Origin: Micromonosporaceae bacterium
GTDB taxonomy: Bacteria > Actinomycetota > Actinomycetes > Mycobacteriales > Micromonosporaceae
Length of the DNA stretch: 6,216 nt
Assembly: GCA_003543035.1 (NCBI GenBank)
Contig: DPJL01000094.1
Span: forward strand, 23,785-30,000
Direction: 5' to 3'
Below are positions 1-5,231 of the stretch, piece by piece; position 1 is the stretch's first letter, and each line of letters begins with the position of its first letter. The notes below the pieces were generated by a model. That model worked only from the letters and a program-made list of their open reading frames with translations. It had not been told where the DNA came from and did no database searches. The position numbers were made by a program, and so were the translations under genes.

Positions 1-756
1 CTGGAAATGCTGACCCAGTCCGCGGATGCGGTGGTCACCATGTCGGAAACCGGCCGGCGGCGGTTGCTCGACGACTACCGGGTCGAGCCGCGCAAAATCA
101 TGCTGATCCCCCACGGCGCGACCGTTGTCGCCGATCACTTCACGCGCGCGGTGGAGAAGGGACGCCGGCCGGTGATCCTCACTTGGGGACTGCTCGGCCC
201 GGGCAAGGGCATCGAGTGGGGCATCGAGGCCCTTCGCGCCATGCGCAAAATGCGCCCCCAACCCCGTTACATCGTTGCCGGGCAAACACATCCACGGGTG
301 CTGGCCAAGGACGACGACAGCTATCGGGATTCGCTCATGGAGCAGGCCGAGAAGCTTGGTGTGGCTCACCTTGTTGAATTCGAGCCGGGCTATCTAAGCC
401 CTGAGCGCCTGCGGCAACTGGTCCGGGAAGCCGATGTGGTGCTGTTGCCATATGACTCCCGTGAACAGCTGACCTCGGGTGTGCTGAGCGAGGCGATAGC
501 CTCGCTGACGCCGGTGGTCGCGACCCCCTTCCCGCACGCGGCTGAGCTGCTCGCCGCCGAACGGTCCGGATTGCTTGTGCCGCACGAGGATCCAACGGCG
601 ATTGCGGAGGCACTGACCCGGCTGCTGACCGATCCGGCGCTCGCCGAGGGAATGGCCACCAACAGCGCCAACCTGGCCCCGCTGCTCAGCTGGCCGTTGG
701 TGTCCAACCAGTATCGGCAACTCTTCGACGCTTTGTTGCGCCAGCCGAGTCGTTAG
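1..756 (+). CDS. GT4-family glycosyltransferase, C-terminal part (5' truncated by window edge)
   Basis: This is the C-terminal two thirds of a GT-B fold, family-4-like (glycosyl transferases group 1) enzyme, expected to transfer a sugar from a nucleotide-sugar donor in the cytoplasm. The reading frame is open from base 1, so the Met at base 7 is probably internal; GT4 enzymes usually have about 370-400 residues and 251 codons are visible. Counting from that Met, IPHGA (34-38) marks the end of the N-terminal domain. GLLGPGKGIEWGIEAL (61-76) is the start of the donor-binding domain with its GKG loop. LTSGVLSEA around 155-163 followed by PVVATPFPHAAELL is the donor-site region. The usual GT4 E-x7-E motif appears here as Gln154-x7-Glu162, a variant I recall from some GT4 subgroups. 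The frame ends in TAG, 81 nt before the next gene. Acceptor and pathway are unknown; the family call is firm. Confidence 0.9.
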   Translation: MEMLTQSADAVVTMSETGRRRLLDDYRVEPRKIMLIPHGATVVADHFTRAVEKGRRPVILTWGLLGPGKGIEWGIEALRAMRKMRPQPRYIVAGQTHPRVLAKDDDSYRDSLMEQAEKLGVAHLVEFEPGYLSPERLRQLVREADVVLLPYDSREQLTSGVLSEAIASLTPVVATPFPHAAELLAAERSGLLVPHEDPTAIAEALTRLLTDPALAEGMATNSANLAPLLSWPLVSNQYRQLFDALLRQPSR

Positions 757-799
757 CGATGTAGAGAACCGGTCATCCGCTCCGACCACTTGGTGAATG

Positions 800-816
800 G
801 CGCCCACAATGGGTGC
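800..816. other. Small hairpin between the glycosyltransferase and the YCII gene
   Basis: Bases 800-806 pair with 810-816 in a 7-bp stem with one G-T wobble and a 3-nt loop; two further wobbles could extend it outward. It begins 44 nt after the glycosyltransferase stop and ends 10 nt before the Shine-Dalgarno of the next gene. No T-tract follows. It could be a weak terminator or part of the leader of the downstream gene. The rest of this 81-nt gap shows nothing I can support. Confidence 0.25.
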
Positions 817-825
817 TGACACCGT

Positions 826-831
826 GAGGAG
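826..831 (+). promoter_or_regulatory. Shine-Dalgarno site of the YCII/DGPF gene
   Basis: GAGGAG lies 6 nt upstream of the GTG at 838. It is the clearest Shine-Dalgarno in the window and decides in favour of the GTG start over the in-frame ATG at 847. Confidence 0.75.
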
Positions 832-837
832 TGAGAC

Positions 838-1200
838 GTGAAGTACATGCTGCTGATCTATAACAACGCGGCGACCCTGCAAGCCATGTCCGAGGACGAG
901 CGCAACGCGTTCACGGCCGAAATCGACCCGCTCATGGCGGAGCTCACCGAATCTGGCGAACTCGTCGGCGGCGATGCGCTGGCCGACCCGGTGAACACCA
1001 AGACCGTGCGTGTGCGCAACGGAGTGCCTGCGGTCACGGACGGGCCCTTTCTAGAAGCAAAAGAACAGTTTGCTGGGTACCTGATGATCGAAACCGACAA
1101 TCCAGAGCGTGCCGTCGAGATCGCCACCCGCTGGCCCGACGCCAAACTCTGGCACATGGAGGTCCGGCCGATCATGGACTCCACCGGTCAGGAGATGTGA
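838..1200 (+). CDS. YCII-related (DGPF domain) protein, 120 aa
   Basis: This is a small single-domain protein of the YCII/DGPF family with a dimeric ferredoxin-like alpha+beta barrel fold. The N-terminal strand MKYMLLIYNN (1-10), the signature TDGPF (67-71) followed by EAKEQFAGYLMIE (73-85), and the closing helix and strand (PERAVEIA, then LWHMEVRPI) cover the whole family length. The family has no generally established reaction. Members are often encoded next to, or fused with, ECF sigma factors, but no sigma gene is visible here, and the gene appears to stand alone. The GTG start is chosen from the GAGGAG 6 nt upstream and because the conserved KYMLLIY begins right after it. A strong hairpin lies 7 nt after the TGA stop. 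The family call is secure; the function is unknown. Confidence 0.92.
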   Translation: MKYMLLIYNNAATLQAMSEDERNAFTAEIDPLMAELTESGELVGGDALADPVNTKTVRVRNGVPAVTDGPFLEAKEQFAGYLMIETDNPERAVEIATRWPDAKLWHMEVRPIMDSTGQEM

Positions 1201-1207
1201 ACCTCCC

Positions 1208-1237
1208 GGGCGCGCCGGTCCTCAATCCGGCGCGCCC
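1208..1237. terminator. Perfect 11-bp GC hairpin between convergent genes, likely terminator
   Basis: GGGCGCGCCGG (1208-1218) and CCGGCGCGCCC (1227-1237) are exact inverted repeats around an 8-nt loop. The stem starts 7 nt after the YCII stop codon. There is no U-run on either strand, which is common for GC-rich actinobacterial terminators. It also lies 71 nt beyond the stop of the convergent MFS gene, so it could serve both transcripts. A second, smaller stem (1262-1266 with 1271-1275, loop GGAA) lies on the MFS side. Otherwise 1238-1307 holds nothing recognisable. Confidence 0.6.
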
Positions 1238-1307
1238 TGGCCTCCCTGGAGTTGACCAAGACGCTGGGAACAGCGACACGCCGTCGAGCAAGACCTTAAG
1301 TTCATGA

Positions 1308-2531
1308 TCAACGCGCAAGGGCGGGGGCGGGGTCGGCAGAGTCGGGGGTGGGAAGGCGGCGTTGGGCCCACTTGACGGCGGGAGTAATGGCTAGGGCGGC
1401 GATGAGGAAGAGCCCGCCGAGGACGAGCCAGCCTACGGTGCCCCAGGTGATGATCAAAGTCGTAAGCAGGAGGGGGCCGAGCATTCTGGCGATGGCTATC
1501 CCGGTACCAAAAAATCCTTGGTATTGCCCTTGTTTGTCGGCCGGTGCCAAATCGAAGCTGATTTCCCAAGCGCCGGAGGCGAGCATCATCTCGCCGACGA
1601 CCTGCAGACCCGCCGCCGCAAGCAGAATTAGGCCGGCCGCCCAAGCCGACGTGCCCGCCGCGGAAAGCGCGAAGACCACGCACGAAGCGAGCATCAGCAC
1701 GCCGGAGTGGCGCACCAGCCGGGAGGCGCTGTCAAGACCGTTGACCCGCCGAGCGATTCGCACCTGGAATAGCACCACGCTAAGCGTATTCAGCACGAGC
1801 AGAGCCGATACCATCCAATGTGGAGCACTGGTCCGCTGCACGATCCAGAGCGGGATCACCAGGCTCAGCAACGGCATGTAGAGCAGCATCACCGTGTTCA
1901 GAAGAGTGAGAAGGGCATACGGCCGGTCGCGCAGCACAGCCAATTTCGGCTCACCCACCTTGCCGGCCGGAGCGGGTGCCACCGTGGGAAGCCTTGTCAG
2001 CACAAGCGCCGCGGCGAGGAAGCAGGCCGCGTCCAAGGCGAAGACCGACAGGAATGCTTCCTTGGTACCAATCCAAAGCGCCAACCCACCCAGAGCCGCC
2101 CCGATGGCGAGCCCAGCGTTGGCGGTGGCCTGCATGAAGGCGCGCACCTTGGTCCGCTCGTGCGGCGGCACCAGGCCGGCCAGCAGCGCCTGCCGCGCAG
2201 CCGCCAGCCCACCTTGCGCGCAGGCATAGAGCACCGCGGCAAGCACGAAGGCCGGGAAGGACCGGACGAACAGGAAGGAGCCCACAGCCGTGGCGGTCGT
2301 GATCGCCAGCAGGATCGCGACGCCCTTGGGGCCACGGCGGTCGGCCAGATGTCCCAAACCAACACCTGCCACCGAACCGACCGCCCAGCCCAGGGTCAGC
2401 CCGAAGCCGATCTGCGTCGGTGACAGCCCCACGATGAGCGTGAAGTAGAGCACCGAGCAGACCAGGTAGGCGCCGTCGCCGATCGAGTTGGTCAGCTGCG
2501 CCAGGGCCAGAACCCGTTTCCTATCAAGCAT
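1308..2531 (-). CDS. Major facilitator superfamily transporter (exporter-like, 12 TM expected), 407 aa
   Basis: This is an inner-membrane secondary transporter of the MFS, most like the drug/metabolite exporter (DHA1-like) branch. The protein is a succession of hydrophobic segments. The cytoplasmic loop-2/3 signature motif A is present as GHLADRRGPKG (60-70). A hydrophilic central loop at about 180-205 separates the two six-helix halves, and a short polar, Pro/Ala-rich tail follows the last helix. The segment QGQYQGFFGTG (334-344) before a late helix resembles other actinobacterial MFS efflux proteins. The 407-aa length is normal for a 12-TM MFS protein. The ATG (2529-2531) lies inside the end of the upstream CMD gene, overlapping it by 8 bp, and no Shine-Dalgarno precedes it, so translation probably depends on coupling. 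Control by the divergent MocR regulator is inferred from position. The substrate is unknown; drug efflux is only one possibility. Confidence 0.9.
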   Translation of the reverse strand: MLDRKRVLALAQLTNSIGDGAYLVCSVLYFTLIVGLSPTQIGFGLTLGWAVGSVAGVGLGHLADRRGPKGVAILLAITTATAVGSFLFVRSFPAFVLAAVLYACAQGGLAAARQALLAGLVPPHERTKVRAFMQATANAGLAIGAALGGLALWIGTKEAFLSVFALDAACFLAAALVLTRLPTVAPAPAGKVGEPKLAVLRDRPYALLTLLNTVMLLYMPLLSLVIPLWIVQRTSAPHWMVSALLVLNTLSVVLFQVRIARRVNGLDSASRLVRHSGVLMLASCVVFALSAAGTSAWAAGLILLAAAGLQVVGEMMLASGAWEISFDLAPADKQGQYQGFFGTGIAIARMLGPLLLTTLIITWGTVGWLVLGGLFLIAALAITPAVKWAQRRLPTPDSADPAPALAR

Positions 2532-2970
2532 TTGCGGGGGTCATTCTGGTGGTGACTCCGATCCGGTTCCAGGCGTTGATAACCGTGACCACCATAACGA
2601 GTGCCGCAAGGTCTGCCTCGTCGAAGTGCTTGCCCGCCAGCTCCCACACGGAGTCGGGCACGCGGTCGCCCGCATCGGCCAGCCTGGTCATCGACTCGGT
2701 CAGGGCGAGGGCTGCCCGCTCCTGGTCGGTGTAGTAGGGCGCCTCCTGCCAAACGCTCATGCCGTGCAGCCGCACGTCGGTCTCGCCGGCCGCCTTGGCG
2801 TCGGTGCTGTGCGCGTCCACGCAGTAGACACAACCATTGATCTGGCTGGCGCGCAGCTTGACGAGCTCGACCAGGGGTTGGGGGAGGTTGTGCTCACCGG
2901 CGTGCTTGTCCAGAAAGAGCATCGCCTTGTACATCGCGGGCTGCAGCTTTCCGATATCCATTCTCTCCAT
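2524..2970 (-). CDS. AhpD-like / carboxymuconolactone decarboxylase (CMD) family protein, 148 aa
   Basis: This is a small all-helical protein of the AhpD/CMD superfamily, in which a CxxC pair plus nearby His and Glu gives alkylhydroperoxidase-type or thiol-reductase activity. The signature is visible: Glu35 in LVELVKLRAS, then NGCVYCVDAHS with Cys47-Val-Tyr-Cys50 and His54. The length is typical. ATG 2970 is preferred because the peptide MERMDIGKL fits the family start and a TAnnnT box ends 7 nt upstream. ATG 2961 (145 aa) is a real alternative, with GGAGAG just before it. The open frame runs back to 3081, but that extension would cross the divergent regulator and carries no family residues. 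It is the first gene of a pair with the MFS transporter. CxxC proteins of this superfamily are commonly found beside MocR regulators. Actual substrate and activity are unknown; decarboxylase activity is unlikely given the CxxC core. Confidence 0.9.
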   Translation of the reverse strand: MERMDIGKLQPAMYKAMLFLDKHAGEHNLPQPLVELVKLRASQINGCVYCVDAHSTDAKAAGETDVRLHGMSVWQEAPYYTDQERAALALTESMTRLADAGDRVPDSVWELAGKHFDEADLAALVMVVTVINAWNRIGVTTRMTPANA

Positions 2971-2977
2971 GAACAAC

Positions 2978-2983
2978 ACACTA
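2978..2983 (-). promoter_or_regulatory. Candidate -10 box of the CMD-MFS operon
   Basis: On the minus strand the hexamer is TAGTGT (TAnnnT form) and ends 7 nt before ATG 2970, the geometry of an actinobacterial leaderless promoter. No convincing -35 lies 17-18 nt upstream. The space is occupied by the ATTGG/CCAAT array, which would suit a promoter that needs an activator. This is inference from pattern only. Confidence 0.3.
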
Positions 2984-2992
2984 GGTGCGGCG

Positions 2993-3039
2993 ATTGGCTG
3001 GGAGTAAGGTCCAATAGTGCGCGAATCAATTGGGCCAAT
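2993..3039. promoter_or_regulatory. ATTGG/CCAAT operator-like array between the MocR regulator and CMD operon
   Basis: Four copies of one pentamer alternate in orientation: ATTGG (2993-2997), CCAAT (3011-3015), ATTGG (3029-3033) and CCAAT (3035-3039). The first three are each separated by exactly 13 nt, an 18-nt period, and the last two form an odd palindrome with one central G. Three copies extend to ATTGGNCC when read in their own orientation. On the minus strand, bases 3015-3006 give ATTGGACCTTA-like sequence resembling the CTGGACYTAA repeats I recall for the MocR regulator TauR. The array covers the regulator's presumed promoter and first codons and the upstream side of the CMD promoter, so it is a natural binding site for the adjacent regulator. 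Binding is inferred, not shown. Confidence 0.5.
3005..3010 (+). promoter_or_regulatory. Candidate -10 box of the MocR regulator (leaderless geometry)
   Basis: TAAGGT (TAnnnT form) ends 6 nt before the GTG at 3017, which would place transcription start on the start codon. A weak AAGG (3006-3009), 7 nt before the GTG, could instead act as a Shine-Dalgarno, so the two readings compete. No good -35 is seen. Confidence 0.3.
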
Positions 3040-4414
3040 CCACATCACCCTGGAGGGCCGGGGTGATCTGGCGAGCCGCATCTACCAGCAGCTTCACGAC
3101 GCCATCCTGGACGGAAGGCTGCGACCCGGGGAGAAGCTGCCGCCGAGCCGGGAGTTGGCCCAGCAGCTCGACGTCGCTCGCAACACCGTGTCGGTCGCGT
3201 ATGAGCGGTTGACCGCGGAGGGATTCCTGACGGCACGGGTCGGGGCGGGCACGTTCGTGGGTGCGCTGGCGCAGAAGCGTTCCCGTAAGGCCCCTCAGGG
3301 CAACGATCTGCGTCCACGCGCTTTGTGGGAGTCGATGCCCACCATGCAATATGTCGAGCCGTCCACCTATGACTTCCGCGTGGGCGTACCAGATTGGCGC
3401 CTCTTCCCGCTGGAGACCTGGCGCCGCCTCATCTCCGCCGAGCTGCGACCCGCGGCGTTGAGAGACGCCGACTATCGTGACCCGACCGGGCTTCCCGCGC
3501 TTAAGGCCGCGATCGCGCGGTACATCGGCATTTCCCGCTCGGTACGCACCGCCCCGGACGATGTCCTCGTCACGCAAGGAGCACAGCAGGCGCTCGACCT
3601 CATCGGGCGGGTGCTCATCGAGCCGGGAACCTGTGTGGCAGTGGAGGATCCCGGCTATCCACCCGCCCGGCGGCTCTTCCAATCCCTTGGCGCGGAGGTG
3701 GTGGGAGTCCCCGTCGATAGCGAAGGTCTTGACGTGGCAGCGATCCCCAAGGCGGCAAAGCTCGTCTACGTCACCCCGTCGCACCAGTTTCCGCTCGGCA
3801 CCCCGATGTCGCTGGCTCGCCGGACAGCTCTACTCGGATGGGCGCAGCGAAGGCAAGCGGTCATTATCGAGGACGACTACGACAGCGAGTTCCGGTTCTC
3901 GGATCGGCCGCTGGAGCCGTTGCAGAGCCTGGATCGCAGCGGCCGGGTGATCTATGTGGGGTCGTTCTCCAAGACGATGGTTCCCATGCTGCGCATCGGT
4001 TTCCTCATCGCACCCGCATCTCTGCAGAGCGCGCTCCGCACGGCGAAACAGCTCGCCGATTGGCGCGGCGATCTCATCACCCAGGGCGCATTGGCCCGCT
4101 TTCTCGACGAAGGGATGCTCGCGCGCCATATCCGCAAAGCGACCCGGATCTACTCGGCACGCCAAGAACTCATCGTCGAGACGCTGCGGCGAGACTTCGA
4201 CGACTGGCTCGAAGTCGTGCCCTCCGCGGCCGGGCTGCACCTCTGTGCCCTTCTCAGGCCGGAGGCGAGCTATGTGCCGGTGCCGGGGATCGAGACGCTG
4301 GACCGCTACTGTGTCGAGACCGTCCACAATGGACTTGTCATCGGATACGGCGGGATCCAGCTCGAAGAGATCACGCCGGGACTGCGTCGGGTGAGGCGGG
4401 GTTTCACACGCTGA
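3017..4414 (+). CDS. MocR/GabR-type PLP-dependent transcriptional regulator, 465 aa
   Basis: This is a cytoplasmic DNA-binding regulator of the MocR subfamily of GntR: a winged helix fused to a fold-type-I aminotransferase-like domain that binds PLP and usually lacks real transaminase activity. The winged helix covers about 18-82 (SRIYQQLHDAILDGRLRPGE, LPPSRELA, RNTVSVAYERL, GAGTFV). The large domain runs from about 115 to the end. It contains TQGAQQALDLI, EDPGYPPARRLF, the PLP-ring Asp286 and Tyr288 in EDDYDSEFRF, and the Schiff-base Lys319 in GSFSKTM. The 33-residue Asp-Lys spacing equals that of GabR (D279, K312). Length is full. GTG 3017 is the only usable start, because TAA lies in frame at 3005 and no other start precedes the winged helix. 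It is divergent from the CMD-MFS operon, with 46 bp between starts, and is the likely regulator of both. Whether it senses PLP (PdxR-like), a PLP-amino-acid adduct (GabR-like) or another amine is not decidable here. Confidence 0.95.
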   Translation: MRESIGPIHITLEGRGDLASRIYQQLHDAILDGRLRPGEKLPPSRELAQQLDVARNTVSVAYERLTAEGFLTARVGAGTFVGALAQKRSRKAPQGNDLRPRALWESMPTMQYVEPSTYDFRVGVPDWRLFPLETWRRLISAELRPAALRDADYRDPTGLPALKAAIARYIGISRSVRTAPDDVLVTQGAQQALDLIGRVLIEPGTCVAVEDPGYPPARRLFQSLGAEVVGVPVDSEGLDVAAIPKAAKLVYVTPSHQFPLGTPMSLARRTALLGWAQRRQAVIIEDDYDSEFRFSDRPLEPLQSLDRSGRVIYVGSFSKTMVPMLRIGFLIAPASLQSALRTAKQLADWRGDLITQGALARFLDEGMLARHIRKATRIYSARQELIVETLRRDFDDWLEVVPSAAGLHLCALLRPEASYVPVPGIETLDRYCVETVHNGLVIGYGGIQLEEITPGLRRVRRGFTR

Positions 4415-5231
4415 GTTGCCTTCTCGGACCGCCCTGGTGGGCCAGACGATCGTCCAGCATGCTGTGTGCGGCCCGGGTTTCGGCGATCTCTGCCTGATCC
4501 AGGGTCGCCACCACGATCGCTTCGCTCTCGTCGTCTCCCCTTGCCAGGCAACGGCCTTCAGGATCGTAGACGGCCGCTCCCCCGTTGAAGCGCCAGGGTT
4601 TCTCGCCCCCGACCGCGTTGGCGAAGACCACGTACATCGTGTTGTCCAGGGCGCGGGCGGCATAGTAAAGATCGCGGCGATGCTGCGAGTTGTTCAGGTA
4701 ACCGCTTGGCACCAGGTATCCGTGGACTTCGTCGCCCACGGCGGCCCGGCCATGCTCCGGAAAGCAGCCGTCGTAACAGATTCCGAGCCCGAAGCGCCAA
4801 CCGTCCACGGTCAGCGTGGCTCCCCTGTCCCCCGGCGTGAACAATGCCTTCTCATCCGGGCCCCACAGATGCTGCTTGTCATAGGCGGCAACGGCTTTGC
4901 CTGATCGGTCCACGACCACCGACGAGCAGGCCCGGCGACCGTCTGGATAGGACACACTGGCACCTACCACGATCACGACTCCGGTATCGCGCAACGGATC
5001 GAGGCGTGGGTCGTCGATGGTGCCGAGGTCGTCCGCCTTCACCGAGGTGCCCTCGGGGTCGGCATAGAGCGCCGGTGGGTGATAGGCAGGCAGGAACAGC
5101 TCGGGTAGCACCACCAGCTCGGCACCTTGGGCCGCCGCTTCCCGCACGAGCTGCGCGGCGGCGGCGGCATTCACCGCCACTTCGCCCGGGGAGGGTTGAG
5201 CCTGGACCGCCGCGACGGTCAACCGCGTCAT
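4404..5231 (-). CDS. Carbon-nitrogen hydrolase (nitrilase superfamily), 275 aa
   Basis: This is a cytoplasmic amidohydrolase of the nitrilase superfamily that would hydrolyse a C-N bond of an amide, carbamoyl compound or nitrile through a Glu-Lys-Cys triad. All three are visible: Glu44 in VVLPELFLP, Lys119 in YDKQHLW, and Cys152 in GLGICYDGCFPE. The second Cys (156) is extra. Later family blocks are also present: RRDLYYAARALDNTMYVVFAN and the FNGGAAVYDPEG segment. At 275 aa it matches the single-domain branch (omega-amidase or carbamoylputrescine-amidase-like) rather than NAD synthetase fusions. The ATG overlaps the phzF-like stop in an ATGA and has GAGGAG just upstream, so the two proteins are probably co-translated. 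The open frame continues upstream to 5657, but that part is shadow of the phzF-like gene. The 3' end overlaps the convergent MocR gene by 11 bp. Substrate unknown. Confidence 0.93.
   Translation of the reverse strand: MTRLTVAAVQAQPSPGEVAVNAAAAAQLVREAAAQGAELVVLPELFLPAYHPPALYADPEGTSVKADDLGTIDDPRLDPLRDTGVVIVVGASVSYPDGRRACSSVVVDRSGKAVAAYDKQHLWGPDEKALFTPGDRGATLTVDGWRFGLGICYDGCFPEHGRAAVGDEVHGYLVPSGYLNNSQHRRDLYYAARALDNTMYVVFANAVGGEKPWRFNGGAAVYDPEGRCLARGDDESEAIVVATLDQAEIAETRAAHSMLDDRLAHQGGPRRQLSV

Noticed and set aside
394..882. Minus-strand 162-aa ORF
   Set aside because: It lies opposite the glycosyltransferase and the start of the YCII gene, shows no recognisable domain, and reflects GC-rich codon shadowing.
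1222..1683. Minus-strand 153-aa ORF spanning the hairpin and the 3' part of the MFS gene
   Set aside because: It is out of frame with the MFS protein, Arg/Pro-rich and lacks any motif.
1818..2423. Plus-strand 201-aa ORF opposite the MFS gene
   Set aside because: The composition is Arg/Gln/Gly/His-rich without hydrophobic core or motifs; it mirrors the MFS gene.
2971..3081. N-terminal extension of the CMD gene to a start at 3081 (185 aa)
   Set aside because: It would cross the whole intergenic region and the start of the divergent regulator, and the added 37 residues have no family features.
3026..3784. Minus-strand 252-aa ORF opposite the MocR gene
   Set aside because: It has no domain signature and low-complexity basic composition; the plus strand encodes an intact conserved regulator.
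3017..4414. A genuine aminotransferase enzyme
   Set aside because: The N-terminal GntR winged helix and full MocR architecture indicate a regulator, although the PLP lysine is present.
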